Notes: a model not told the origin generated them from the sequence alone. Shown: positions 54,199-64,000, numbered from the stretch's first letter. The stretch is 64,000 bases of DNA from Halomonas stenophila (GCF_014192275.1 NZ_JACHXR010000011.1:62001-126000), one strand, 5' to 3'. A program made the numbers and translations.

Positions 54199-55117
54199 GG
54201 GCGTGCCAGAAGGGAAAGAAGTTGAACCATTGCAGGGGATGCTGCCGGCACTGGGCGGCGAGCCAGTCGACATAGCGTTGCATGGCCTCGAGGTACCAGG
54301 CCTCGCGGGCCTTGCGGCCGAGCCGCGTGGTGTCGTCGAAGGCGGAGAAGGCGATCCGGTAGGCGGACCCCTCGCGCAGGCAGCTCAGGGTGTAGACCGG
54401 GCAGCGCAGCAGGGCCGCCAGCCGGAACGGGCCCTCCGGGAAGGGGGCCGGCCGGCCCAGGAAGGGCAGGCGCCGGATGCGGCCCCGCTCGCCGAGGGGC
54501 ACGCGGTCGGCGGCGATGACCACGAAGCCGCCGGCCTGGATGCGGGCCGCCAGCTGCATGGCGGTGGCCGGCGAGATATCGCTGACCTCGACGATGTCCG
54601 GGCCCTGCCGGCCGGTGGAGCGGGCCAGCAGGCGGTTGAACTTGCGCGAGTTGCGGGTATGCATCAACTGGGTGACATGGAAGTCCGGGCGGCGCTGGCC
54701 CAGGGCGCTGCAGATCTCCAGGTTGCCCAGGTGAGAGACCAGGATCAGCCCGCCCCGACCGCCGCGGATGGCGGTGTCCAGCCGCGCATGGTCCTCGGGC
54801 GCGATGCACACCGCTGGCGGCAGGCCGCTCCAGGCGTCGACCTTGTCCATCAGCGCCTGGCCGAAGGCCATGAAGTGGCGCAGGCCCAGCAGGCGCGGAT
54901 GGCGGGGCGGGTGCCCGGCGTGCCTCGGCCAGATGCGGGCCAGGTACTCCCGGGAGGCACGGCGTGGCAGCGGGTGGCTGAGGTAGTAGTAGAGCACCAC
55001 CGGGCCCAGCACCAGGCGGAACGGCAGCCGGCCCAGGTGGCGGCGGATCCAGACCATGGCACGCATCCCGGCCAGGGTGCCGCGCTCCTGGATGTTCGCC
55101 CAATGGGTGGCCGTCAT
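54191..55117 (-). CDS. LpxL/HtrB-like lipid acyltransferase of the aryl polyene operon
   Basis: The 308-residue protein has the HtrB-type motif VSHLGNLEICSALG (H-x4-E) and IAADRVPLGERGRIRRLPFL, plus an N-terminal membrane-associating stretch (LVLGPVVLYYYLS). In aryl polyene clusters such enzymes attach the polyene or an acyl chain to the lipid anchor. The ATG overlaps the glycosyltransferase stop. Confidence 0.86.
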   Translation of the reverse strand: MTATHWANIQERGTLAGMRAMVWIRRHLGRLPFRLVLGPVVLYYYLSHPLPRRASREYLARIWPRHAGHPPRHPRLLGLRHFMAFGQALMDKVDAWSGLPPAVCIAPEDHARLDTAIRGGRGGLILVSHLGNLEICSALGQRRPDFHVTQLMHTRNSRKFNRLLARSTGRQGPDIVEVSDISPATAMQLAARIQAGGFVVIAADRVPLGERGRIRRLPFLGRPAPFPEGPFRLAALLRCPVYTLSCLREGSAYRIAFSAFDDTTRLGRKAREAWYLEAMQRYVDWLAAQCRQHPLQWFNFFPFWHAHD

Positions 55118-55875
55118 GGCGGCGGCCCTCCCGCGCGCTGGCCCCCGACCAGGCGCGGCAGCCGGCGCAGCATGCCGAGCAGCAGGCGCGCATGCATGCC
55201 GGCCAGCAGCAGGTTGTCCCGCCACAGCGCATAGTGGGACACGCCGTCCAGCGGGTAGTGCACGCGGACCGGCAGGTTGGCCACCGGCCCGCCGGCCCAC
55301 AGCCAGCGCACCGGCAGCTCGGTGTCGAACTGCATGCGGTCGCCGCAGTCGTGGCGGGCCACCAGTCGGTTGGTGGCCGCCACCGGGAACAGCTTCACCC
55401 CGCACATGGTGTCGCGCAGTGACAGCGACAGGGTGCTGATCCAGACCAGCACATGGGTGGCGTAGCGGCAGTAGAAGCGGTGGCGGGGCACGCTGTCGTC
55501 GAAACGGGGATAGCCGATGCGCAGCTCGCCGGGGGCCTCGGCCAGGCCCGCGAGGAAGGGCGGCAGGTCCTCGGGGGCATGCTGGCCATCGGCGTCCACC
55601 TGCAGGGCATGGGTGAAGCCCCGGCGTTGGGCCTCGCGCAGTCCGGCCTTGACGGCGGCGCCCTTGCCGCGGTTCTGCGGCAGGCGCAGCAGGAGGGTGT
55701 CCGGCTCCCGGGCCAGGCGCTCGAGTTCGGCCGCACAGGCCGCGTCGCTGCCGTCGTCCACCAGCAGCACCGGGACGCCCAGCAGGCGCACGCCGGCACG
55801 GGTGGCGCCGATGGCCGCGCCATGGTTGTACACGGGGATCAGCACACAGGGGCGAATCACCTGCTCAGCCGCCAT
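55114..55875 (-). CDS. Glycosyltransferase family 2 protein of the aryl polyene operon
   Basis: The 253-residue GT-A enzyme has PCVLIPVYNHGAAIGATR, LVDDGSD, NRGKGAAVKAGL and QVDADGQH (DxD). It is likely to add a sugar that links the pigment to its membrane anchor. ATG 55875 overlaps the ligase-dehydratase gene by 11 bases. Confidence 0.87.
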   Translation of the reverse strand: MAAEQVIRPCVLIPVYNHGAAIGATRAGVRLLGVPVLLVDDGSDAACAAELERLAREPDTLLLRLPQNRGKGAAVKAGLREAQRRGFTHALQVDADGQHAPEDLPPFLAGLAEAPGELRIGYPRFDDSVPRHRFYCRYATHVLVWISTLSLSLRDTMCGVKLFPVAATNRLVARHDCGDRMQFDTELPVRWLWAGGPVANLPVRVHYPLDGVSHYALWRDNLLLAGMHARLLLGMLRRLPRLVGGQRAGGPPP

Positions 55876-57625
55876 GGCCGACCTCCCTCTGGGCGAGTTG
55901 CACCCGGCCCCGGGCATGGCAGCCGTGCTGGCCGGTCAGCGTGAAGGCCAGGCGCGGTCCCGCGGCGGTGGTGTCCACGGCCAGCTCGAGGGTGGCTCGC
56001 TCGCCGGGCAGCAGCGGCTGCGGGAAGCGCAGCCGGGCCAGGTCGCGGAAGTCCCCGACCAGGGCCAGGTGCTCCTCGGCCAGGGCCACCGCCCATTGCA
56101 CCAGCACCACGCCCGGCACCACCGGCTGGTCGGGGAAGTGGCCGACCAGGTAGCTCAACCGCTCGGGCACCTCAAGCGTCACTCGGCAACGGGCCGGGCC
56201 CTCCGTCTCGACGCCGAGCCAGCGGGGGCGTCGCGGGTCGTCGAGGTCGCGGAACAGGCGGGCCACCTCGGCTGCGCCAAGCTTGCCCTGGGCATTGCTG
56301 GGCCAGCTCGCGACGAAACGCCAGTGGCGGGGCATCAGCGAGGCGGGATAGGCGGCGGCAAGATCGTCGCGCAGCGCGGCCACCCGGGCGCGCCGCGTGT
56401 CGCGACACCAGGGCAGCGCCGAGGGGGCGAGCTGGAGTACGGCCCCCAGGCGATGGGGGCGACCCGGCAGCGGCAGGGCATGGGCCCGCAGGACGTCCGG
56501 GTGGCGGGCGAGGCGATGCTCCAGGCCGGTGAGCGAGAGCCGCTTGCCGCCCACCTTGGCGATGCGGTCGGCCCGCCCCAGCAGGCGGAAGCCCGTGGGC
56601 CCGGGGGCGATGCGATCCGCCTGGGGCTGCCAGCCGGGGGCGCCGAGAAAGGGGGAGCGTAACCACAGGCCGCCCTCGTCATCGGCGCGCACCTCGACAC
56701 CGGGCAGGGGCGTCCAGGTCTCGCCGCGGCGCTGGTCGCGCCAGGCGATGCCGCCGGTCTCCGAACTGCCGTAGACCTCCTCGACCGGCGTACCGAGCAC
56801 CCGGCGGGCATGGGCGCTGGCCGCGGCGGAGAGAGGCGCGCCCGAGGAGTGCACCCGGGTCAGTCGGCCGGCCGCGGCTGGCGGTATGGCTGTCTCGGGC
56901 AGGCGCTCCAGGGGTGGGGGGGCGCTGATCAGCACCGCCCCCGGCGGGGCCTGTGGCGCGTCGGCCAGGCGGCCCAGCCAGGCGCCGAGCGTCTCGGGGG
57001 TGCGGCAGGCGGCGCCGGCCAGCGGCGCCCCCTCGCAGAGCGGGCGCAGGATGCCGAACAGCAGCCCATAGATGTGCTGGTGGCTGACCTGGCTGATTAC
57101 CAGGCGTCCCTCGAGGGGCCATAGCCGGGCATGGGCCGCCAGCTCGGCGTCGAGCTGGGCGAAGGTCTTGTCGATGCGTCGTGGCTCGCCGGTCGAGCCC
57201 GAGGTGTAGAGCGACAGGGCCCGTCGGGCCGGGTCCATCGGTTCCCAACGCGGGGGGGACGGCGCGGGGTCGGCGACGACGCCGTCGGGGAGGTCGCCGA
57301 GGGCGGCGCGGCACCGGAAAGCGAGGGCCTGGAGGGTCTCGGGGCGGTCGTCGGCGGGCAGCACGGCGCTGTCGCCGCGCGCCCACAGGGCGATCAGCGC
57401 CACCGCGAACTCCAGGGGACTCCGGCAATGCAGCAGCCACTGCTGGCCGGGGCCGGCCAGGCTGTCCAGCCGACGCTGCCAGGCCCCGATGCGACCGTGC
57501 AGCTCGGCCCAGGCGACGGGGCGGCCGGCAGCGGCGTCCCAGGCGGCCATCCGCGATGGGGCGACATGGCGCCAGGGCTGGCTCGTCAAGGGGGCGTCGC
57601 TGGGGGGGCGAGCGGGGTTAGACAC
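55865..57625 (-). CDS. apeH: Fused aryl-acyl ligase and ApeI-like dehydratase
   Basis: From a GTG at 57625 the protein has 586 residues. Residues ~1-455 form an acyl-AMP ligase (LSLYTSGSTGEPRRIDKTF, VEEVYGSSETGGIAWR, LLGRADRIAKVGGKRLS). The last ~110 are a FabZ-like hotdog domain with H496 in VGHFPDQPVVPGV. The ligase activates the aryl starter for the ACP; the C-terminal domain corresponds to ApeI, normally a separate protein. In the dehydratase helix the usual Glu is replaced (VLVQWAVALA). The start overlaps the COG4648 gene stop. Confidence 0.85.
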   Translation of the reverse strand: MSNPARPPSDAPLTSQPWRHVAPSRMAAWDAAAGRPVAWAELHGRIGAWQRRLDSLAGPGQQWLLHCRSPLEFAVALIALWARGDSAVLPADDRPETLQALAFRCRAALGDLPDGVVADPAPSPPRWEPMDPARRALSLYTSGSTGEPRRIDKTFAQLDAELAAHARLWPLEGRLVISQVSHQHIYGLLFGILRPLCEGAPLAGAACRTPETLGAWLGRLADAPQAPPGAVLISAPPPLERLPETAIPPAAAGRLTRVHSSGAPLSAAASAHARRVLGTPVEEVYGSSETGGIAWRDQRRGETWTPLPGVEVRADDEGGLWLRSPFLGAPGWQPQADRIAPGPTGFRLLGRADRIAKVGGKRLSLTGLEHRLARHPDVLRAHALPLPGRPHRLGAVLQLAPSALPWCRDTRRARVAALRDDLAAAYPASLMPRHWRFVASWPSNAQGKLGAAEVARLFRDLDDPRRPRWLGVETEGPARCRVTLEVPERLSYLVGHFPDQPVVPGVVLVQWAVALAEEHLALVGDFRDLARLRFPQPLLPGERATLELAVDTTAAGPRLAFTLTGQHGCHARGRVQLAQREVGHGG

Positions 57626-58172
57626 GATGGCGGTTCCTGACACGTTGGCGGATGCACCACTCGGCGGCGAACAGCGTGGCGCCGAGGGCATAGGCGATGG
57701 CGCCATTGTACAGGGTCCAGAGGGCGAGGTCGGCGGCCAGCGCCGTCCACAGCGCCAGGCCGCCGTTGACCAGGAAGAAGCCGCACCAGACCCCCGTCAC
57801 GCGCCGGGTGTAGCGGACCCCGGCGGGGGAGAGGTCGGGCTCCTGGCGGCGGGCGAGACGTTCCACCACGCAGGGGGGACGGCGCAGAGAGCTGGCGAAC
57901 ACCCCCAGCAGCACGGCGTTCATCGCCACCGGCCAGGCCCTGACGCCGAGTTCCGCCTGGCCCAGGGCGATCACCGCCAGGACGGCGAGGCAGGGGGCCA
58001 GCGCCCAGCGGCGATGGGCGGCGGGCAGTCGCCAGACGGCCAGCAGGGCGACCAGCCCCAGCAGAGGGGCGCCCCCCAGGCGGGGCAGCAGGACGAGCAC
58101 CAGCAGCGGCCAGGCCAGCAGGCCGACGACGGCCAGGGGCGTGGCGAGGGACGGGGGGCGCGGGCGGGACAT
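57618..58172 (-). CDS. COG4648-family membrane protein of the aryl polyene operon
   Basis: The 184-residue protein has about six hydrophobic helices (LAVVGLLAWPLLVLVLLP; ALWTALAADLALWTLYNGAI) and a conserved RYTRRVTGVWCGFFLVNG loop. It is a regular, uncharacterised member of aryl polyene and related acyl-polyene clusters. Its position between ACP and ligase genes is conserved. Confidence 0.83.
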   Translation of the reverse strand: MSRPRPPSLATPLAVVGLLAWPLLVLVLLPRLGGAPLLGLVALLAVWRLPAAHRRWALAPCLAVLAVIALGQAELGVRAWPVAMNAVLLGVFASSLRRPPCVVERLARRQEPDLSPAGVRYTRRVTGVWCGFFLVNGGLALWTALAADLALWTLYNGAIAYALGATLFAAEWCIRQRVRNRHRV

Positions 58173-58193
58173 CGCCGGGAAGGACCTCCGGCC

Positions 58194-58457
58194 TCAGGCG
58201 TTGCGCCGTGCCTCGACCAGGGCCGCCAGGCTTCGCAGGCTGGCGAAGTGGCGGCGGGCCTCCTCGCTCTCGGCCTCGAGCTGGATGCCATAGGTCTTCT
58301 GCAGCGCCAGGCCCAGCTCGAGGGCGTCGATGGAGTCCAGGCCCAGGCCTTCGACGAACAGGGGCTCGTCGGGGTCGATATCCTCCGGGGTGGTGTCCTC
58401 GAGCTCCAGGGTCTCGATGATCAACTGCTTGAGTTCGTGTTCCAATGGGGACGCCAT
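58194..58457 (-). CDS. Acyl carrier protein of the aryl polyene operon
   Basis: The 87-residue acidic protein has the phosphopantetheine serine in EGLGLDSIDALELGLAL. ATG 58457 follows a correctly placed ribosome-binding region; the longer upstream frame overlaps the next gene. Aryl polyene systems usually have two carrier proteins; only this one is seen here. Confidence 0.92.
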   Translation of the reverse strand: MASPLEHELKQLIIETLELEDTTPEDIDPDEPLFVEGLGLDSIDALELGLALQKTYGIQLEAESEEARRHFASLRSLAALVEARRNA

Positions 58458-58498
58458 GGGCGGCTCCTTCGTCCAGGGGTGGGGGATGGCGAGACGGG

Positions 58499-59185
58499 TC
58501 AGGGGGCCAGCCGCCAGCTCAGGCGGCGGCCGGGACAGCCCAGCGGGGCCTCGCCCAGCAGCCAGCGGATGACGTCCGTGGGCTGCGGGGCGCGACACGG
58601 TGCGGTCGAGGATGCCAGGGGCTCGGGGGTGATGACGCGGCCGGCGTCGGTGCCCAGCCGCATGGCCACCGCGGCCAGCTCGACCTCGGGGGTGTCCGTC
58701 CCGCGGAAGCGGGCCGGCACCGGGGCGTCGCTGAAGACCACGACGACCGAGCGCTCGCCGGCGGCCAGGTAGCCGCGGGCCTCGCTGAACAAAGCGGCCA
58801 GTTCGGCTCCCGAGGCCGCCAGGGCCTGCTGGGAGCGCCGGTTGCTCGAGGCGATCGAGTGGACGCCGAGGATGGCATTGTGGACCGATAGGCCGAAGCG
58901 GGCGGGCGAGACCGGCTGGCCGTCGGTGAGCGCCTCGAGCATCTGCAGGGTGCGTTCCCCGTCACCATGGCGCGAGGCGTGCACCAGCACCCGGTTGGCC
59001 TCCGGGTCCAGCGCATCGAGCATGTCGCTGACCGCGCGGCCGGGCAGGTTCAGGCGGCGGCGCAGCATCGCCGGCACGGCCTTGCCGGCCGGACGCTCCT
59101 CTCCTGACAGGCGGGACTCGTCCGGGCGGGCCTGGCCGGGCCACCAGGCGCGCCAGTCTTGCAGGATCAATGGCGGTGGGGTCAT
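58499..59185 (-). CDS. apeC: Ketosynthase-like chain-length factor (ApeC)
   Basis: The 228-residue protein is a short KS-like fold of the beta-ketoacyl synthase chain-length-factor type (Ketoacyl-synt_2), with LRRRLNLPGRAVSDMLDAL and the FGLSVHNAILGVHSIASSNR region. There is no Cys-His-His triad. It should pair with ApeO. It is the first gene of the operon; GGGAG precedes ATG 59185. Confidence 0.85.
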   Translation of the reverse strand: MTPPPLILQDWRAWWPGQARPDESRLSGEERPAGKAVPAMLRRRLNLPGRAVSDMLDALDPEANRVLVHASRHGDGERTLQMLEALTDGQPVSPARFGLSVHNAILGVHSIASSNRRSQQALAASGAELAALFSEARGYLAAGERSVVVVFSDAPVPARFRGTDTPEVELAAVAMRLGTDAGRVITPEPLASSTAPCRAPQPTDVIRWLLGEAPLGCPGRRLSWRLAP

Positions 59186-59204
59186 CGCGGCTCCCTGTCA
59201 TGGT

Positions 59205-59220
59205 CGGCCCCTCGGGGCCG
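59205..59220. repeat. GC-rich palindrome between hexR and the aryl polyene operon
   Basis: CGGCCCC-TC-GGGGCCG lies in the 115-bp gap between the hexR stop and apeC, both read leftward. It could end hexR transcription or shape the aryl polyene leader. There is no T-tract. No strong promoter for the operon was recognised in this gap. Confidence 0.4.
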
Positions 59221-59300
59221 GGAGTTCCTCGTCTGCTATGACCACGGCAGGGGCCGGATGACTCCGCCCGCCACCCGTGCGGCGGCCCGAGGCGCCGGTC

Positions 59301-60164
59301 TCACTCCCCGCTGCCGGCGGGGAAGCGGGTCGGCTTCAGGCTGTCCTTGATCTTCTTCAGGTGGGGCAGGAAGTCCTCGCCGCGGCGCAACGTCACGCCG
59401 GTGGCCAGGACATCGATCAGCGCCAGCTGGATCATCCGCGAGGTCATCGGCATATAGTGTTCGGTGTCCTCCGGGGCGGTCACCGCCAGGGTCTCGGTGC
59501 ACTCGTCGGCCAGCGGCGAGTCGGGGGCGGTGATGCCGAGCACGACGGCGCCGTTTTCCCGGGCCAGGCGGGCGATGTCCACCAGCTCGCGGGTGCGGCC
59601 GGTGTAGGACAGGATCACCACCACGTCGCCGGTGTGGCAGGCGGCGGCGACCATGCGCTGCATCAGCACGTCGATGTAGGCCGACACCGGGATATTGAAG
59701 CGGAAGAACTTGTGCAGGGCGTCCTGGGCCACGGCCCCGGAGGCACCCAGGCCGAAGAAGTGCAGCTGCTTGGCCTGAGTCAGGTAGTCGACGACCCGCT
59801 CGACCCGGGCGGGATCCACCTCGCGACTGGCGAGGTCGAGGGCGGCGATGGTGGCGCCGAAGATCTTGCCGGTATAGTCGCCGGCGGCGTCGCCGGGCTC
59901 CACCGCCTGGCTGACGTAGGGCGTGCCGCCGGCCAGGCTCTGGGCCAGCTTGATCTTGAAGTCCGGATAGCCCTTGGCGTCGAAGCTGCGGCAGAAACGG
60001 TTCACGGTGGGCTCGCTGACCGAGGCGGCATGAGCCAGACTGGCGATGCTCATGCTGGTGGCGGCACCGGGGTCGGCGAGGATGACGTCGGCGACCTTGC
60101 GTTCAGAACGGTTGAGCTCATCGAGTCGACGGCGGATGCGGTCCAGCAGATCGTGACTGACCAT
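59301..60164 (-). CDS. hexR: RpiR-family regulator HexR
   Basis: The 287-residue protein has an N-terminal RpiR helix-turn-helix ([35 protein letters not shown]) and a SIS sugar-phosphate-binding domain ([33 protein letters not shown]). HexR senses KDPG and represses zwf-pgl-eda. It is divergent from zwf, the classical arrangement. Confidence 0.93.
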   Translation of the reverse strand: MVSHDLLDRIRRRLDELNRSERKVADVILADPGAATSMSIASLAHAASVSEPTVNRFCRSFDAKGYPDFKIKLAQSLAGGTPYVSQAVEPGDAAGDYTGKIFGATIAALDLASREVDPARVERVVDYLTQAKQLHFFGLGASGAVAQDALHKFFRFNIPVSAYIDVLMQRMVAAACHTGDVVVILSYTGRTRELVDIARLARENGAVVLGITAPDSPLADECTETLAVTAPEDTEHYMPMTSRMIQLALIDVLATGVTLRRGEDFLPHLKKIKDSLKPTRFPAGSGE

Positions 60165-60224
60165 GAGCGAGTGTGTCTCCCTGACGGCGGGGCGCCTCGG
60201 GCGCCACCGGTTGAACCTGGATAG

Positions 60225-60362
60225 ATGTGGTGATTTAACTACATTATGGGGCGCATCCTAGCGCGACCCGAGGGGGCAAGTCACAGCCGTTGGGCGAGGG
60301 CTTGGCATTTAGTAGTAATTTTACAAAATATTTTGGCTGCTGGCGCCGCGTTGCGCTAGAAT
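60225..60362. promoter_or_regulatory. hexR-zwf control region with HexR-like dyads and the zwf promoter
   Basis: Two AT-rich dyads stand out in the GC-rich sequence: ATGTGGT-N6-ACTACAT (60225-60244, one mismatch) and GTAA-TT-TTAC (60315-60324). Both resemble the TGTA...TACA pattern of HexR sites. The zwf promoter is TTGGCT (60333-60338), 18 bases and TAGAAT (60357-60362). The second dyad lies just upstream of its -35. A weaker hexR promoter on the minus strand (TAGGAT, 60260-60255) would put the first dyad in the early hexR transcript. Confidence 0.6.
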
Positions 60363-60391
60363 TTTGCTAAGTTAACCAAATGGGGGCGGAC

Positions 60392-61900
<1,509 letters not shown>

Positions 61901-61901
61901 G

Positions 61902-62576
61902 ATGAGCGATACCCCCACCCCCCGTGAGGCCCTGGCCCGGCAGCTCGCCGAGGCCGTGGCCGAGGCCCTGAGAAGCGACCTGGCCCAGCGCGAGCGGGCC
62001 CTGCTGGTGGTGTCCGGCGGCTCGACCCCGGTGCCCTTCTTCCACGCCCTGGCGGCCATGGCGCTGCCCTGGTCGCGCATCGACGTGACCCTGGCCGACG
62101 AGCGCTGGGTGGCCGAGACGGCCGACGACAGCAACGCCCGCCTGGTGCGCGAGCACCTGCTCCGGGGCGCGGCCGCCGAGGCCCGCTTCGTGCCGCTGAC
62201 CAGCGACGCCGCGACCCCCGAGGAGGGGGCGGCCGAGGTGGGCCGCCGCATCGCCGCCCTGGCCTGGCCGGCCAGCGTGGTGATCCTCGGCATGGGCGGC
62301 GACGGCCACACGGCCTCGCTGTTCCCGGACAGCCGGGAACTCGACCTGGCGCTGTCCACCGACGAGCCGGTGGTGGCGGTGCGCACGCCGAGCCAGCCCC
62401 AGCCGCGCATCACCCTGAGTGCCGATCGCCTCCACCAGGCCTTCCGCCACTTCCTGCACATCACCGGCGAGGAGAAGCGCGCGGTCCTCGGCCGGGCACT
62501 GGCCGGCGACGATACCCGGTCGCTGCCGATCCGCGCCTTCCTGGCCAGCCCCCTGAGCATCCACTGGGCGCCCTGA
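61902..62576 (+). CDS. pgl: 6-phosphogluconolactonase
   Basis: The 224-residue enzyme hydrolyses 6-phosphogluconolactone. The family motifs VVSGGSTPVPFFHAL, VTLADERWV and LGMGGDGHTASLFP are present. Its ATG lies one base after the zwf stop, so it is coupled. Confidence 0.93.
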   Translation: MSDTPTPREALARQLAEAVAEALRSDLAQRERALLVVSGGSTPVPFFHALAAMALPWSRIDVTLADERWVAETADDSNARLVREHLLRGAAAEARFVPLTSDAATPEEGAAEVGRRIAALAWPASVVILGMGGDGHTASLFPDSRELDLALSTDEPVVAVRTPSQPQPRITLSADRLHQAFRHFLHITGEEKRAVLGRALAGDDTRSLPIRAFLASPLSIHWAP

Positions 62577-62609
62577 GCCCTCGACGGATCCGATTCCTGG
62601 AGCCACGAC

Positions 62610-63272
62610 ATGACCATCGAAAAACAGCTGCCTTCCACCCGCACCACCGAGATCGACAGCATCTGCCTGAAGGCCGAGGTGATCCCGGTCCTGGCGATCC
62701 AGCGCGTGGAAGACGCCGTGCCCCTGGCCACCGCCCTGGTCGAGGGCGGCCTCAGCGTGCTGGAGGTCACCCTGCGCACCGACTGCGCCCTGGAGGCCAC
62801 CCGGCGCATCAAGGAGGCCCTGCCCCAGGCCAGCGTCGGCATCGGCACCGTGCTGACTCCGGCCCAGTACCGCCAGGCCGAGCAGGTCGGCGCCGACTTC
62901 GTGGTGACCCCGGGGACCACCGAGGCCCTCTACCGCTACGGTGTTTCCAGCCCCGTGCCGATGCTGCCCGGCGTGGCCACGGTGTCGGAGCTGATGGTCG
63001 GCTGGCAGTTCGGCTATCGCCGCTTCAAGTTCTTCCCCGCCGAGGCGAGCGGCGGCGTCAAGGCGCTCAAGGCCTTCGCCGGCCCGATTCCCGAGGCGCG
63101 CTTCTGTCCCACCGGCGGCATCGGTCTGGACAACGCCGACGACTACCTGGCGCTCGGCAACGTGATGTGCGTCGGGGGCTCCTGGCTGACGCCCAAGTCC
63201 CTGGTCGAGGCCGAGGACTGGAAGGCCATCCGCCAGCTGGCCCGGGAAGCCGCGGAGCGCTTCCACCACTGA
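62610..63272 (+). CDS. eda: KDPG/KHG aldolase
   Basis: The 220-residue aldolase splits KDPG to pyruvate and glyceraldehyde-3-phosphate. Schiff-base K140 (RRFKFFPAEASGG) and E52 (LEVTLRT) are visible. Together with zwf and pgl it is under likely HexR control. No edd is visible in the window; it may lie elsewhere. Confidence 0.95.
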   Translation: MTIEKQLPSTRTTEIDSICLKAEVIPVLAIQRVEDAVPLATALVEGGLSVLEVTLRTDCALEATRRIKEALPQASVGIGTVLTPAQYRQAEQVGADFVVTPGTTEALYRYGVSSPVPMLPGVATVSELMVGWQFGYRRFKFFPAEASGGVKALKAFAGPIPEARFCPTGGIGLDNADDYLALGNVMCVGGSWLTPKSLVEAEDWKAIRQLAREAAERFHH

Positions 63273-63315
63273 ATCACGAGTGAGTCTCTCTCGACAGCCA
63301 GTCGCTGTCCTTGCG

Positions 63316-63343
63316 CCCCGGCCACCCTGGCCGGGGCTTTTTT
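63316..63343 (+). terminator. Rho-independent terminator after eda
   Basis: CCCCGGCCA-CCC-TGGCCGGGG is followed by C and six T residues, a classical intrinsic terminator that ends the zwf-pgl-eda transcript. Confidence 0.93.
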
Positions 63344-63436
63344 ATCGACATGAGGCAGGCAGTGGCGGAATCGGTAGCCACGGCTCAGGCCGGTGTCCGC
63401 CCTGACTCGACCCGAACACCCTCACGAGGAATGATC

Positions 63437-64000
63437 ATGATGACCGGCATCGACGCTGCGCCGCGCCTGCGCTGTCCGGCGCTGCACTTCACGCCTCCTC
63501 AGGGCTGGATGAACGACCCCAATGGCCTCGTCTACTTCGAGGGGGAGTACCACCTCTTCTACCAGTACCATCCCCACGACCGCGTCTGGGGCCCCATGCA
63601 CTGGGGCCATGCGGTGAGCTGCGATCTGTGCCGCTGGGAGCACCTGCCGCCGGCGCTGGTGCCGGACGCGGACGGCATGTGCTTCTCGGGCAGCGCCATC
63701 GTCGACCGGGACGATACCAGCGGTTTGTTCGGTGGCGAACCGGGGTTGCTGGCGTTCTACACCGTGCATCGCGAGACGGCGGGGGATCCCGGCGACTACG
63801 TTCAGGAACCATGTCTGGCCTACAGCCGCGACCGCGGGCGCAGCTGGCAGAAATACCCAGGCAATCCAATCCTTCCCAACCCCGGCCTTCGGGACTTCCG
63901 CGATCCCAAGGTGGTCTGGCACGCGCCCAGCCGGCGCTGGGTCATGGCCCTGGCCTGCGGCCAGGTCATCCGCTTCTACGTCGCCGAGAACCTCCTCGAC
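63437..64000 (+). CDS. GH32 sucrose (sucrose-6-phosphate) hydrolase, 3' end outside window
   Basis: The first 188 residues are visible. GWMNDPNG contains the catalytic nucleophile D27, FRDPKV contains the transition-state Asp (D156), and FYQYHP and FSGSAIVD are further family motifs. It cleaves the fructoside bond of sucrose or a related sugar. The start may be 63437 or 63440; GAGGA lies just upstream. The location beside the Entner-Doudoroff genes suggests use of imported sucrose, a common osmolyte or food source. Confidence 0.88.
   Translation, partial: MMTGIDAAPRLRCPALHFTPPQGWMNDPNGLVYFEGEYHLFYQYHPHDRVWGPMHWGHAVSCDLCRWEHLPPALVPDADGMCFSGSAIVDRDDTSGLFGGEPGLLAFYTVHRETAGDPGDYVQEPCLAYSRDRGRSWQKYPGNPILPNPGLRDFRDPKVVWHAPSRRWVMALACGQVIRFYVAENLLD

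Overview
The window looks like a moderately halophilic gammaproteobacterium of the Halomonadaceae (Halomonas or a close relative). The DNA is GC-rich, the proteins are rich in Asp and Glu, and the left end carries a complete ectoine/hydroxyectoine degradation gene set in the doe/eut arrangement. No species can be named from the sequence alone.

Region 1 (1-23.7 kb) is the compatible-solute catabolism locus. A MocR-type regulator (enuR, cut by the window edge) is divergent from doeA-doeB-doeX. doeC, doeD, eutB and eutC complete the route from ectoine and hydroxyectoine to aspartate. Two blocks interrupt this set. Between doeX and doeC lies a four-gene cassette: a nitrilase-fold amidase, an ATP-grasp ligase, a C45 acyltransferase/hydrolase and an oversized ornithine/lysine/arginine decarboxylase-like enzyme. 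It reads as an uncharacterised amide-forming or amide-breaking pathway and is the best candidate here for an undescribed system. Between eutB and eutC lie 6.7 kb of accessory DNA: an HxlR regulator divergent from a FAD oxidoreductase, a secreted protein of unknown function, a truncated YCII-type gene and a compact mercury-resistance operon (merR | merT-P-F-A) with a textbook mer operator.

Region 2 (23.7-44.9 kb) holds mostly housekeeping and envelope genes. They include DUF3047 and DUF302 exported proteins, a DcaP-type porin, an ECF sigma/anti-sigma pair followed by the TIGR04282/TIGR04283 transferases, and a DUF3179-membrane-YiiX operon. A small-molecule kinase sits in one operon with a YnjBCD-type ABC importer. 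Further along are VOC and ABM proteins, an NfeD-slipin pair, a SulP transporter with a tandem universal stress protein, an MFS carrier, a DksA-type zinc finger and RidA.

Region 3 (44.9-59.2 kb) is one long minus-strand, tightly overlapping aryl polyene operon. In transcription order it encodes a chain-length factor, ACP, COG4648 membrane protein, aryl ligase fused to an ApeI-like dehydratase, glycosyltransferase, acyltransferase, aromatic ammonia-lyase, LolA-like protein, MMPL exporter, FAD oxidoreductase, DUF3261 lipoprotein, ketosynthase, ApeP, ketoreductase and phosphopantetheinyl transferase. It would make and export a membrane-bound aryl polyene pigment, but it lacks several usual components.

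Region 4 (59.3-64 kb) is hexR divergent from zwf-pgl-eda (Entner-Doudoroff entry), with HexR-like dyads between them. A strong terminator follows, then the start of a GH32 sucrose hydrolase cut by the window end.
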